From an uncultured Exiguobacterium sp. (GTDB taxonomy: Bacteria > Bacillota > Bacilli > Exiguobacteriales > Exiguobacteriaceae): a stretch of DNA of 64,000 nt. The stretch is taken from positions 124,001 through 188,000 of the forward strand of contig CAJYMC010000008.1 of the NCBI GenBank assembly GCA_913775715.1, given 5' to 3'. The position numbers and the translations under genes were made by a program. The notes under the pieces were generated by a model. It was given only the letters and a program-made list of their open reading frames with translations, was not told the origin of the DNA and ran no database searches. Positions 44,744 through 54,230 of this stretch are shown here, piece after piece. How positions within the stretch are numbered: the stretch's first letter is position 1; each line of letters starts with the position of its first letter.

Positions 44744-45916
44744 ATGAACTTTACAAAACCATTTTTACAGGAAGCATGGGAACGCGCACGCTTTACGGAG
44801 TTGATGCCTGTTCAAGAACAAGCGATTCCGTTGTTGCGCGAAGGAAAAGATGTCCTGGCGGAAGCGCCGACAGGAACAGGGAAGACGCTTGCCTATGTCA
44901 TTCCAGCTTTAGAAAAGATTGAAGTAGAAGAACCACACGTGCAAGTCGTGATCACGGCACCCACACGGGAACTTGTCATGCAAATTCATCAAGTCATTCA
45001 ATTGTTTGCTCAAGGAAGTGGTATCAAATCCGGTGCATTCATTGGTGGTGTTGAATTAAAACGACAATATGAACGATTGAAGAAAAAACCGCAAATCATC
45101 GTCGGAACACCGGGGCGCCTTGTCGAGTTGATCGATTCGAAGAAGCTGAAGATGCATAAGGTGAAATTGATCGTCTTGGACGAAGCGGATCAAATCTATG
45201 AGAGTGGTATGAGTGACTCGGCGACGCGAATCGCAAACAGTGCACTACGCGATCGTCAGTTAGCATTCGTCTCAGCGACATTACCAGAACGAACAGCGGA
45301 ATGGGGACGGACGCTTGCAAACAACCCTGAGACGATTCGAGTTGAGCGTGCCGTCAGCACACAAGTGACATTCGGTTATTTGGAGACTTCACGTCGTCAG
45401 AAGCCGGAATTGTTACGTCGTCTGGCGAACATGCAAGGATCAAAAGTACTGACATTCATCAATAACCGTTCCTTCCTCGGACCATTGAATGGCGAGTTGA
45501 GTAAATTCTCATTGAAATACCGGATTTTAGACGCTGAAAAAGGCAAACGAGAGCGGATGGAGACATTGCGTTCTTATAAAAAGGGAGAGTTTCCTTTACT
45601 CGTCACGACAGGTCTTGCGGCACGTGGGTTAGATATCGAAGCAGTCACGCATGTCGTCCACTATGATTTGCCGGAGTCGCTTGACGATTTCGTACACCGT
45701 TCAGGTCGGACGGGACGTGGAAACGCGAACGGAATGGTACTTGCTCTTGTTACGGATCAAGACTTAAAACACTTAAAAACACTTGCGAAGCAAATGGGAG
45801 TCGAGATGGAAGCGATGGAAATTTACCGTGGGGAAGTCATTCCGAAACGTGAATTCACAGCACCTCAGACGATTAAAAGACCGGCTACTCCTCACCGGAA
45901 AGGGCGATCGAAATGA
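44744..45916 (+). CDS. DEAD-box RNA helicase (YfmL-like)
   Basis: Minimal DEAD-box helicase of 390 residues. A Q motif (LMPVQEQAIP), motif I APTGTGKT, PTREL, TPGRL, motif II VLDEAD, motif III SAT, motif V TTGLAARGLD and motif VI HRSGRTGR are all visible. There is only a short basic C-terminal tail. The compact form resembles B. subtilis YfmL, linked to 50S assembly; the equivalence is inferred from layout. Its stop overlaps the following ORF by four bases. Confidence 0.92.
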   Translation: MNFTKPFLQEAWERARFTELMPVQEQAIPLLREGKDVLAEAPTGTGKTLAYVIPALEKIEVEEPHVQVVITAPTRELVMQIHQVIQLFAQGSGIKSGAFIGGVELKRQYERLKKKPQIIVGTPGRLVELIDSKKLKMHKVKLIVLDEADQIYESGMSDSATRIANSALRDRQLAFVSATLPERTAEWGRTLANNPETIRVERAVSTQVTFGYLETSRRQKPELLRRLANMQGSKVLTFINNRSFLGPLNGELSKFSLKYRILDAEKGKRERMETLRSYKKGEFPLLVTTGLAARGLDIEAVTHVVHYDLPESLDDFVHRSGRTGRGNANGMVLALVTDQDLKHLKTLAKQMGVEMEAMEIYRGEVIPKREFTAPQTIKRPATPHRKGRSK

Positions 45917-46557
45917 AGAACGATCGAAAAGTAATTCCGTTTCCGACGACGGTTTCTGAAGCGGAAATGAACGCAGCCTTGAAGAAAATGTATCAAGAAG
46001 CAGCGACAGCGCGGAGTACGGATTGGGTCGCTTTCATTGAAGAAATTGCGACGGAAGGACGTTGGTATTTAAAAGATGCTGAATTGTTCCGAGACTTGTT
46101 CGTTGACTGGGCGATCTTTTATGAAACGGATGATCAAGGAAAAACACCACACGGTCGGTTTCTCGAGCAGGTAAAAGAAGAGCTATCACCTAGTCTCTAT
46201 CGCGCCTTGCGTGGATTAGCGGACCCGATGCCTTCGCTATTTCAAGTCGAGGCGGATGGTGTCGTTGATTTAATGTCAAAACAGACGTATCAAACCGATT
46301 TGGCGGAGATTGAAGTCGAACCGGGGGATCTGTTGATTGGGAAACTGCTCTATATTTCTGGGAAGTGGCGCTTTGCGATTGCCTACATGAAGGTAGCACG
46401 CGCATTAGTACCAGAAGTTCTTGCTTTGTTGACGGACTTCGTGGATGAAGTGGGAGAAGACGCTTTGCTTCGTCAGTATCCTGAATTTTGTGCGGAATTG
46501 ATCGACTTACTCCTCGATATCGAAGAAGGCAATATTGCACCAAGACCAGAAGAATAA
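45913..46557 (+). CDS. Hypothetical protein co-translated with the helicase
   Basis: A 214-residue soluble, acidic, mostly helical protein with no recognised domain. After an N-terminal KVIPFPTT segment it contains several helices and a central stretch EVEPGDLLIGKLLYISGKWRF resembling beta strands of a small barrel. The ATGA overlap with the helicase gene implies a related function, perhaps as a partner in RNA metabolism; this is inference from context only. Confidence 0.75.
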   Translation: MKNDRKVIPFPTTVSEAEMNAALKKMYQEAATARSTDWVAFIEEIATEGRWYLKDAELFRDLFVDWAIFYETDDQGKTPHGRFLEQVKEELSPSLYRALRGLADPMPSLFQVEADGVVDLMSKQTYQTDLAEIEVEPGDLLIGKLLYISGKWRFAIAYMKVARALVPEVLALLTDFVDEVGEDALLRQYPEFCAELIDLLLDIEEGNIAPRPEE

Positions 46558-46560
46558 TCG

Positions 46561-46612
46561 AAAAAACCTAGAATACATGATCCGATTATGGTCAACGTAT
46601 TCTAGGTTTTTT
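46561..46612. terminator. Bidirectional terminator
   Basis: Sixteen-bp stem AAAAAACCTAGAATAC with its complement, 20-base loop, between the helicase operon and the convergent GGDEF genes. Confidence 0.9.
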
Positions 46613-48400
46613 TCATGAATCTGCTCGATATAGGGCGACATCGTTTTTATCCCGATGTTTCACGCGATACATGGCAAGATCGGCTTGCTTTAAGCATGTT
46701 TCAAGATCAGCCTTATGACACGAGGTCACACCAATGCTTGCGGAAACGAATAAGGATTGTCCTTTATAGACGTAAGGACGTCTTAAAAATTGCAAGAAGG
46801 ACTTGCATTTTCGACGTAAGGACAGTTCATCATCGGCGTGTAAGAGGATCGCGAACTCATCTCCACCGAGGCGATACACCGATTCTGAGGAATTCGTATG
46901 GTCGCTCAATCGCTTCGCAACCTCGATCAATACATAATCTCCTGCCTCGTGACCATACGTATCATTGACTTGCTTGAATCCATCTAAGTCGACTAAGGCA
47001 AGATAACTCATCTTGAGTAGTTGATTTGAGAAATCTCGTTCTAAGGAACGACGGTTGCCGATACTAGTCAAAGCATCATGGTAGGCATGATATTCGATTC
47101 TCTTTTGACGAATTTTACGCTCTGTGACATCATGTAAAATCGTGAATCGTCCCATCGAGGTAGCGGCGATTTGAATCGGAATATCAATGATTTCATAGCG
47201 TCGACTTTGTTCATCCTCATATTCGTCAACTTTCGTTTCGAGCGTCTCTAACAAATGACGCATCGTACGAGGAACATGTTCAATTGTCATATCTGGCAAA
47301 TGAAACAGACGTTGAGCAGCTAAATTCGCGTATAGCGCAGTGCCGGACTGATCAAGTCGAATCATCGGATCAGGATGACCGAGGAAGAGTGGAATGACCT
47401 GTTGTTCACTATCTTGGATTTGTTGTTTTCGATGTTCGATGCGTGAAGCGAGTTGTTCATTTCGTTCGTGTAATTGTGCGACAATCAATCCATGCTGACG
47501 GGCAATCAAGATTTGTCGAACGATTAGCAAGAATAAGATGATAAAGATGTCAAGTTTTCCACCTTCTTGTTCCACCATGTAATGGATGAACAAAGGAACA
47601 GCTAATAAAGGAAGCCACGAACGGGGAATGACAGTCGTTCGTGCAGTTCCTTCTTCAATATGATCAACATGCCATAGAATAGCTGCGCTTTGTGCCAAAC
47701 GGATCAATATCGGGAAGAACAACAGATAATCCGCTGAAAAGTCCGGGAAGTAGACACTAGAGACTTCATAGATACCACGAATGAAAATGGATAAGAATAA
47801 TAAAAATAATGCCATTCGTGAGACCCAATGTGTCTCTTGGATGAACGTAAAATAGAAGAAAACGAACAAACCGAGTGATGTGTTCGTGATGACGATGATG
47901 GCATAAGGAACAGTCTGGAGGCCAGGATTCGTCAGTTCATTGAGGACATGAAATGCGACAAGTGCTATGAAAACGACGATGATTGCAGCATCGACGAAAG
48001 CGAGTACATGTTGTCCGAGTGTCCGTTTTGTGATGATTCGGTAAAAAATCGCGTATAGGAATACGTAATGGGAGATTGAAAATAAAATCAAGCTATAAAT
48101 AGATGGAACTGGAAAGTCTGGATCGAAGAAACGTAACGTCTCAAGAACGGAACCGATACAGGATAAAACCAGTGACCCTAAAGCAATCAGCCAAAACTTT
48201 CGTCTAGGTACGACTAATGTTTGTTCCTTACGATAAGCCGTAAGAATGAAGTAAGCAATCAATCCAAGTGATACATACTGAAGTACCTGTTCGACGATCC
48301 GATTAGAGATGGAAGGAGTCCATGTAGCAAGGATCATTAGAGCAAAAGAGATGACGAGCATGGCAGGGAACCAACGGATGAAGTAGTTTGATTTAATCAT
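46613..48400 (-). CDS. Membrane diguanylate cyclase (GGDEF)
   Basis: A 595-residue protein that should make cyclic di-GMP from GTP. The N-terminal half contains about nine to ten transmembrane helices forming an unrecognised sensor. A coiled segment, a PAS-like region (about residues 340-430) and a GGDEF domain with intact RLGGDEF follow. The inhibitory RxxD motif expected just before it is absent (NSSE). It lies ten bases downstream of a second GGDEF gene with the same architecture, so the two look like a tandem duplication. AGGAGGG precedes the ATG. Confidence 0.9.
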   Translation of the reverse strand: MIKSNYFIRWFPAMLVISFALMILATWTPSISNRIVEQVLQYVSLGLIAYFILTAYRKEQTLVVPRRKFWLIALGSLVLSCIGSVLETLRFFDPDFPVPSIYSLILFSISHYVFLYAIFYRIITKRTLGQHVLAFVDAAIIVVFIALVAFHVLNELTNPGLQTVPYAIIVITNTSLGLFVFFYFTFIQETHWVSRMALFLLFLSIFIRGIYEVSSVYFPDFSADYLLFFPILIRLAQSAAILWHVDHIEEGTARTTVIPRSWLPLLAVPLFIHYMVEQEGGKLDIFIILFLLIVRQILIARQHGLIVAQLHERNEQLASRIEHRKQQIQDSEQQVIPLFLGHPDPMIRLDQSGTALYANLAAQRLFHLPDMTIEHVPRTMRHLLETLETKVDEYEDEQSRRYEIIDIPIQIAATSMGRFTILHDVTERKIRQKRIEYHAYHDALTSIGNRRSLERDFSNQLLKMSYLALVDLDGFKQVNDTYGHEAGDYVLIEVAKRLSDHTNSSESVYRLGGDEFAILLHADDELSLRRKCKSFLQFLRRPYVYKGQSLFVSASIGVTSCHKADLETCLKQADLAMYRVKHRDKNDVALYRADS

Positions 48401-48410
48401 GGAATCCCTC

Positions 48411-50252
48411 CTAACGTTTAATGTGGGCTGCGAACATATAATTATTTTTCTCGTTCTTCTTGATATGGTACATGGCTTCGTCTGCCCGAATCAATAATTG
48501 TTCTGAGCTCTTACCGTCTTCAGGATATAAGGAAATTCCGATAGATGGTGTGACACGAAGTGTATATGTTTTGATATAAAATGGATGATTCAGGACTTCG
48601 AGAACGTGTTCGGCAAACTGCCGAGTTTCCGCAGCAGATGCCTGAATGAAGATCAAGAATTCATCTCCGCCAAGGCGTGCGACAAAATCAGTTGTGGTCG
48701 TCATCGATTGCAGACGCGTTGCCGTTTCTTGTAGCAGTAAATCACCGACATCATGTCCATAGGTGTCATTGATGTGTTTAAAACCGTCCAAATCAATGAA
48801 TAGTAAGGAGCCATTTTCCAACGTCGGAAGAGTCAGGTACAGTTGTTCCTCGAAGTAACGACGGTTTGGTAAACGAGTGAGTGAATCATGGTACCCCATA
48901 CGTTCTAGCCATACTTCCTGCTGATAGTCTTCCGTGACATCCGCCAAGATGACGAAATAGCGTTGTTGATCTGCAATATCGATGACTGTCGTATTTAAAA
49001 AGATTTCTGGATGTTCCTCCGTAGCAGGTACATGTAGGAGGTGAGCGGGATAGGTCAACTGTTTTTGTTGAAGCAACGGAATGAGTCGATCAAGTTGTAG
49101 ACGTTGACTCGGTCCGAGCGGTAGATCATTCCATCCTGCTGCTGCAGCGGCTGGATTGACGGATCGAATCTGATGCATGTCATCGATTTCAAGAACGATT
49201 TCTGGATAAGACAAAAAAAGTGATGTCAGTTCTTTTTCGCGCAACTGTAGCAAATCTGTTTTTTGATGGACGATATCTTCTAGATTCGTTTGTAATGTCG
49301 TTGTTTCCTGTAACAACCGAAGATTCTCCCGGTATGAAAAAAGCTGTCGTGTTAAAAATAATAAAAATGTAATTCCGACAGATAATAAGAAGAAGGTTCG
49401 AGAGACTGGGAAGAATGTAATGTAAAGAATCAGCGCAGATAATAAGATGTAAGCCATTAAAGAACGCGTAAGCGTCTCGACCCGAATAAGATTCGCTTGC
49501 TGCTCACGACTAATAGGAAGGGCACGCGTGTTCATGAAGGCAAGGATGAAGAGTCCGCTGAGCGGATATAACGGAAGCAAGTGACCCGCTATTCGTGGTT
49601 CACCGTTTAATAGCAACGTATAAAACACGAAGTTCGTCATGCCGAGAATGAACGTTCCGAGTACGAGAAAAATGAATCCTGATCTTGATACGTTCCGTCT
49701 TAAACCAGACGCATAGAGTAAAAAAAAGAAAAGCGTCAATAAAATTGTCAAGAAAGCATAAAATGTCCAGCTGATTTGCTCGAGTAGCGTTCGTGTATAA
49801 GAGGGAACAAAGCGAAAAATGGCGATATATCCAGCAATCATTGAAACGGTGAACAAGGTCAAGGAATCAAGAATCAATAACTTTTGTTTTTTGAATAATG
49901 TTAAATCCAATTGTCTGAAAAAGAAAACGACCATCATCGTTAAATGAATCGTATAAGGTAAATCCAGCAAAACGTTCAGATTGACATCGTTCCATTGAAA
50001 GAAACGTCCCATCATATTCAGGAAATCGCCCAAAAAATACGAGAAGAAGGCGATAGATAACCATTTGTACGGAAGGGAAGGTTGTTTGAAAGCCTTCGAT
50101 CTACTAAGTAAGAAAATCATAAAAGAACCGGTCAAACTAATGACTGCTGAGAGTTGTAACGAGCGGTCTTGTGGCAATAGCCAGAGTATCATGTACGTAA
50201 TGGCTAAGTAGAATGCGACGGTAGGGTAGATGTTTTGAACCATCCGTTTCAC
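48411..50252 (-). CDS. Membrane diguanylate cyclase (GGDEF), tandem paralogue
   Basis: A 613-residue relative of the neighbouring cyclase: multiple N-terminal transmembrane helices, a PAS-like region with EIVLEIDDMHQIRSVNPAAA, and a C-terminal GGDEF domain with intact RLGGDEF. The upstream position of the product-inhibition site reads TTTD rather than RxxD, so it is probably not feedback-inhibited through that site. The GTG start with GGAGGAG in front is chosen. The downstream partner begins ten bases after its stop. Confidence 0.9.
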   Translation of the reverse strand: MKRMVQNIYPTVAFYLAITYMILWLLPQDRSLQLSAVISLTGSFMIFLLSRSKAFKQPSLPYKWLSIAFFSYFLGDFLNMMGRFFQWNDVNLNVLLDLPYTIHLTMMVVFFFRQLDLTLFKKQKLLILDSLTLFTVSMIAGYIAIFRFVPSYTRTLLEQISWTFYAFLTILLTLFFFLLYASGLRRNVSRSGFIFLVLGTFILGMTNFVFYTLLLNGEPRIAGHLLPLYPLSGLFILAFMNTRALPISREQQANLIRVETLTRSLMAYILLSALILYITFFPVSRTFFLLSVGITFLLFLTRQLFSYRENLRLLQETTTLQTNLEDIVHQKTDLLQLREKELTSLFLSYPEIVLEIDDMHQIRSVNPAAAAAGWNDLPLGPSQRLQLDRLIPLLQQKQLTYPAHLLHVPATEEHPEIFLNTTVIDIADQQRYFVILADVTEDYQQEVWLERMGYHDSLTRLPNRRYFEEQLYLTLPTLENGSLLFIDLDGFKHINDTYGHDVGDLLLQETATRLQSMTTTTDFVARLGGDEFLIFIQASAAETRQFAEHVLEVLNHPFYIKTYTLRVTPSIGISLYPEDGKSSEQLLIRADEAMYHIKKNEKNNYMFAAHIKR

Positions 50253-50422
50253 CGGAACTCCTCCTTTCGCAAGCCTTCCTAAAAAACGAAATATGCTATA
50301 ACATTACCCGATATCTAGTATGAATTCACATTTATTTTCATATTAAAAACGAAAGTAAGAGATGTTTTCCATTTCATGAAAAAAGCGGTGCTCTTCTAAA
50401 GGAAGAACTCCGCTTGTAGAAA

Positions 50423-52324
50423 TTATTGATTGGATTGACGATAGTTTTCAAATGCCTCGATTTTTTCAGAAAGATATGTCCAATATTCCATTCGCTCGTC
50501 AAGCGTTGCTTTGGTCTTTTCGATGGCTTGATACAATTCATTGACCTTTCCGAGATCACTTCCTGCTGAAGCGAGATCAGCTTCTAATTGCTCTAATTCA
50601 ACTTCACTCTCTTCGATTTGTTGCTCAATGATTGCCCAATCTTGTTGTTCCTGATAGCTTAGTTTCTTTGGCGTCTCCGTCTTTGGTGCTGTAGCAATCT
50701 CTGCTGTCTTTTCAACGACGACTGAGGGGACAGGTGCTACCATTTGCTCAAGATAGTCTGTATATTGTCCGTAATAAAAGACGATATTCCCGTCTTCAAA
50801 TGCAATTAAGCGATCGACGACCCGGTCGAGGAAGTAGCGATCGTGGCTGACCGTGATGACGGTGCCGGGGAATGATTCCAAATAGTCTTCTAGTACGGAT
50901 AAGGTCTCGGTATCCAAGTCGTTCGTCGGCTCATCAAGGAAGAGGACGTTCGGTTCTTCCATTAAAATCGTCAACAATTTCAGACGTCGTTTTTCGCCGC
51001 CGGAAAGCTTGCCGATTTGTTTGTATTGGGCTTCCGGTTTAAAGAGAAACTGTTCGAGCATCTGACTTGCCGTGATTTCCTCACCAGCGAGTGTCGTGAT
51101 GACTTTTGCAATCCGTTCGACCTCATCGATGACGCGACGTTCGGGATGCGTGAATTCGGCGAATTGACCGTAAAAGCCGATTTTCACCGTTTCGCCGTGA
51201 ATGATTTCACCGGTTGTTGGCTCTAAGCGTTGCGCAAGAATTGAAAGAAGTGTTGATTTTCCGCTCCCGTTTCGCCCAACAATACCATACCGTTCTTTGC
51301 GTCCGATCAGAGCGTTAAATGATTCGAAAAGGGTCCGTTCGCCAAATCGATGCGAGACGTCATGTGCTTCAATGACTTTCTTGCCGAGGCGGGTCGAACC
51401 AACTTGTACTTCGAGTGTCGATTCTTCTTCCTCGTACGAGAGGTCTTGTAAAGCATCCACGCGCTGGATCCTAGCTTTTTGTTTCGTCGTCCGCGCCTTT
51501 GCGCCACGACGCAGCCAGGCGAGTTCGCGACGTAAGATGTTTTGACGTTTTTCTTCCATAGAAGCCGTCCGTTCACGACGTTCGGCACGTTTCTCAAGAA
51601 ACGATTCATAGTTTCCGACATAGAAATAGGCCGTACCGTTCGCGATCTCCATCATATGATTCGTGACACGATTCAAGAAATAGCGATCGTGGGTGATCAG
51701 TAGAATTGCACCACGATATTCTTTGATTTGAGTCTCGAGCCAGCTAATCGTTTCGGCATCCAGTTCGTTCGTCGGCTCATCGAGCAGGAGAAGATCGGCT
51801 TCATCGAGTAAAGCTTCAGCGAGTCCGACACGCTTGCGTTGTCCTCCAGAAAGAGAGCCGATCAACGCGTTCAAGTCGAGGATACCGAGTTTGTTTAAGA
51901 TCATTTTTAAGCGCGATTCCGTGTCCCAAGCTTGTGCAGCATCGACTTCTGTCTGAGCTGTGATGAAGCGATTGAGTAACGTCTCACTCGTCGGATCTTG
52001 TTCGAGTGCTAGACGCGCCGTTTCGTAGTGACGCAAAGCGTTGATCGTTGGTGTATCACCAGACAGCAATACTTCCATAACAGTTTGGTCTTCCGGATAA
52101 TCGGTCGTTTGCGATAGCAGACGGATCCGATAATCATTCGGATGATGCATCGTACCAGCGTCTGCTGTTTCTTTGCCAGCTAGGATGTGCAGGAGGGTCG
52201 ATTTACCGGTACCGTTGACGCCGATGATACCGATCCGGTCACCAGGGGAGACGGAGAACGTGACATCTTCGAAGACGACTTTATCAGCGAATTCTTTTTT
52301 GAGATTTTCTACTTTCATTAACAT
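50423..52324 (-). CDS. ABC-F ATPase, Uup/YfmR type
   Basis: Soluble tandem ABC protein of 633 residues: Walker A GVNGTGKST and GRNGSGKST, signatures LSGGQRKRV and LSGGEKRRLKL, EPTNELD and EPTNDLD. An interdomain linker and a C-terminal coiled coil (about residues 560-625) with the YQEQQDW motif mark the Uup branch. Housekeeping Uup/YfmR proteins act on stalled ribosomes, including at proline-rich stretches, and differ from the resistance-type ABC-F at 39 kb. The ATG with AGAAGG eight bases before is chosen. It starts right at the end of plsC. Confidence 0.9.
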   Translation of the reverse strand: MLMKVENLKKEFADKVVFEDVTFSVSPGDRIGIIGVNGTGKSTLLHILAGKETADAGTMHHPNDYRIRLLSQTTDYPEDQTVMEVLLSGDTPTINALRHYETARLALEQDPTSETLLNRFITAQTEVDAAQAWDTESRLKMILNKLGILDLNALIGSLSGGQRKRVGLAEALLDEADLLLLDEPTNELDAETISWLETQIKEYRGAILLITHDRYFLNRVTNHMMEIANGTAYFYVGNYESFLEKRAERRERTASMEEKRQNILRRELAWLRRGAKARTTKQKARIQRVDALQDLSYEEEESTLEVQVGSTRLGKKVIEAHDVSHRFGERTLFESFNALIGRKERYGIVGRNGSGKSTLLSILAQRLEPTTGEIIHGETVKIGFYGQFAEFTHPERRVIDEVERIAKVITTLAGEEITASQMLEQFLFKPEAQYKQIGKLSGGEKRRLKLLTILMEEPNVLFLDEPTNDLDTETLSVLEDYLESFPGTVITVSHDRYFLDRVVDRLIAFEDGNIVFYYGQYTDYLEQMVAPVPSVVVEKTAEIATAPKTETPKKLSYQEQQDWAIIEQQIEESEVELEQLEADLASAGSDLGKVNELYQAIEKTKATLDERMEYWTYLSEKIEAFENYRQSNQ

Positions 52325-52325
52325 A

Positions 52326-53024
52326 TTAGGCACCTTCTATAATCTGTTTGATTTGCTGTTCGACCGTTTGGACAAGTTCTTTCTGTGTCATCGTGCTCGG
52401 ATCAATCGATGGTAAGATCGTGACTTCAACTGTAGCCGGACGAATCTTGCCCGTTTTCTCCATGACACGGTAACTACCTGAAATCGCGACGGGTACGACG
52501 CGTGCGCCACTTGATGTCGCAAGGGTAAAGCTTCCTGCTTTGAATTCTGCCATCGGTCCGCCTTTAGAGCGTGTTCCTTCCGGGAAGATGATCATCGATT
52601 GTCCGTCTTTGATCGTGTCGACACCAGAACGGATTGCTTTTAGTGATTGGCGTCGGTCCTTTCGATCAATCATGACACACCCCATCAGATTCATCCAGAC
52701 ATTGACGATTGGAATTTTATTCACTTCGATTTTTGAGATGAATGCTTTTGGTTTATCGATTTTTCCAAGTAGAATCGGAACATCGAAGTTCCCTTGGTGA
52801 TTCGAGATGAAGACGACAGGCTCATTTGCAGGGATGTGCTCACGCCCTGTCACGTTGACACGAACGCCAGCGAGTCGGAGGAGTGAGTTCGCCCAGACGC
52901 TCGCTACACGCTGAACGAATGCATAGCGTGCGAGATGCGTTCGACGTTTTGCGCTCGGTAAAAACGGTAAGGTACAGGGTAAGACAAGTCCAAAATAAAT
53001 GAACCAAATGACAGTACGGATCAT
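52326..53024 (-). CDS. plsC: 1-acyl-sn-glycerol-3-phosphate acyltransferase
   Basis: Membrane-bound acyltransferase of phospholipid synthesis, making phosphatidic acid from lysophosphatidic acid. The 232-residue protein starts with a hydrophobic helix and contains the catalytic NHQGNFD motif (H-x4-D) and the FPEGTRS substrate-binding motif. The ATG (MIRTVIWF) is chosen on family grounds although the nearest AAGGAG is 13 bases away. A longer in-frame extension begins inside the terminator of the upstream gene and is unlikely. Confidence 0.9.
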   Translation of the reverse strand: MIRTVIWFIYFGLVLPCTLPFLPSAKRRTHLARYAFVQRVASVWANSLLRLAGVRVNVTGREHIPANEPVVFISNHQGNFDVPILLGKIDKPKAFISKIEVNKIPIVNVWMNLMGCVMIDRKDRRQSLKAIRSGVDTIKDGQSMIIFPEGTRSKGGPMAEFKAGSFTLATSSGARVVPVAISGSYRVMEKTGKIRPATVEVTILPSIDPSTMTQKELVQTVEQQIKQIIEGA

Positions 53025-53067
53025 GATGAAGTGACAGCTCCTTTTTTCATTGCTGATGTTATTGTAC

Positions 53068-53095
53068 AAAAAAAGACCGGGCATCGCACCCGGTC
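53068..53095 (-). terminator. Terminator upstream of plsC
   Basis: Minus-strand stem GACCGGG/CCCGGTC with a seven-base loop followed by seven T residues, ending the transcript of the small ORF at 53.1-53.4 kb. Confidence 0.88.
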
Positions 53096-53102
53096 TCCGT
53101 GA

Positions 53103-53360
53103 TTATTCCCAGTAACGAGGCTCAGATTCCTCTTCGCTTTCTCCAAGTTCGAAAGTGAGACGACGTGTCGTCGGATCAACAGAGAACGTGGCGTTCGTAT
53201 TGTCGATCTGTTTGATTTCCATCGTCTCCTCATCCAAAATGAGAGTCAAGCGGACCTTATCTTCGTGATCTACGAGCAGTACGCCATCTTCCTTCAACCA
53301 TAAATCGATGACAGGGGAGTAGCGAAGTGTCCAACCGTTTGATAAAGGGATTTCGTTCAT
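53103..53360 (-). CDS. Hypothetical 85-residue protein
   Basis: Small acidic, soluble protein of predicted beta structure (WTLRYSPVIDLWL, VRLTLILDEE, TRRLTFELGE). It has no recognised domain, signal or membrane segment. AGGAGG lies upstream of the ATG and a terminator follows the stop. Its function is unknown. Confidence 0.7.
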   Translation of the reverse strand: MNEIPLSNGWTLRYSPVIDLWLKEDGVLLVDHEDKVRLTLILDEETMEIKQIDNTNATFSVDPTTRRLTFELGESEEESEPRYWE

Positions 53361-53398
53361 AATGAATCTGTTCCTCCTAGGTGATGAAATCGTGTTCT

Positions 53399-53704
53399 TT
53401 ACTTATCATGCTGGTCTGTCGCGGAGAATGCAAGTGGTGTACTCGAATCTCGAACAGGATAAGCGATTTGATAAGATTGTTCTCGTTTTTTCATCCGCTC
53501 GTACTGTTTTTTGACACGTCGGTGTTGAATATATTCGATGTAAGTCAGATAGGACGTACGGATCAACTGTCGGATCGATGATAATGATAGGCAAATCGCT
53601 AATGTAAAGACGAATACACCGATTGAACTCGTGTAATAGCCAGTAACAAAGCTTAAATATGTAGTAATGAGACCCGCAACCGTCGTGAATAAGTAAAAGA
53701 GCAC
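53399..53704 (-). CDS. Small membrane protein, two transmembrane segments
   Basis: Protein of about 101 residues with hydrophobic segments near residues 3-20 and 25-42. A basic cytoplasmic tail (QHRRVKKQYERMKKREQ) follows. A GTG is chosen as start because a perfect AGGAGG lies eight bases before it. The reading frame remains open for 20 further codons to an ATG preceded by AAAGGA, which is the alternative. No family recognised. Confidence 0.65.
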   Translation of the reverse strand: MLFYLFTTVAGLITTYLSFVTGYYTSSIGVFVFTLAICLSLSSIRQLIRTSYLTYIEYIQHRRVKKQYERMKKREQSYQIAYPVRDSSTPLAFSATDQHDK

Positions 53705-53796
53705 GTCCGTTTCCTCCTCAGAAATTAAAATGATGACATGTTCATTTAATTCGAGGTTAAACATGATTTTCCTTTATCGTCCTGTAAATGTCCGGA

Positions 53797-53831
53797 AAAA
53801 ATAAAAAATCCACACGGAAGGTGTAGATTTT
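53797..53831 (-). terminator. Terminator of the 55-residue peptide gene
   Basis: Minus-strand stem of about 11 pairs with one mismatch, five-base loop, followed by a T-rich stretch. It overlaps the stop codon of the small gene. Confidence 0.75.
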
Positions 53832-53997
53832 AAGGGCGATCGATTTGCTGAAGCGCTGGTGTCTTCGGTGTCATATCCGTACTGTTTGATCCTTCTGCAA
53901 AGACAATTCCAATCGTAGCAAGGAAAGCAAAAAATGCAAAAACCAATGTTTTCGTGAAGCGTCGAGCGAACGAACGCGATTGAATATTATGAAACAT
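53830..53997 (-). CDS. Small membrane or exported peptide, 55 residues
   Basis: The ORF starts MFHNIQSRSFARRFTKTLVF, continues with a hydrophobic stretch to IVFAEGS and a polar tail ending QQIDRP. GGGGG lies six bases before the ATG. The basic N terminus, hydrophobic core and small residues before EGS look like a signal sequence or N-terminal anchor with about 20 residues exposed outside. It has its own terminator. No homologue recognised. Confidence 0.65.
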   Translation of the reverse strand: MFHNIQSRSFARRFTKTLVFAFFAFLATIGIVFAEGSNSTDMTPKTPALQQIDRP

Positions 53998-54230
53998 TTT
54001 TATCCCCCATATTTACCTAAACTAAACCTTCTTTTTCCTGTTATTTAATCATATATCTTTTTTTCAAAAAAATCACGCAAATGTGTTTCGTTCACAAAGA
54101 TGTCACAACTGTCATCACTGTGTCGATATCAGAGGTGAACAGAAAAAGAGTATAGTATGGTAGGGAAAGAACAGAAGGATGATTCGAAAGAACTTGAATC
54201 GATTCAAATAGAGAGAGGAGATGACCCGAA

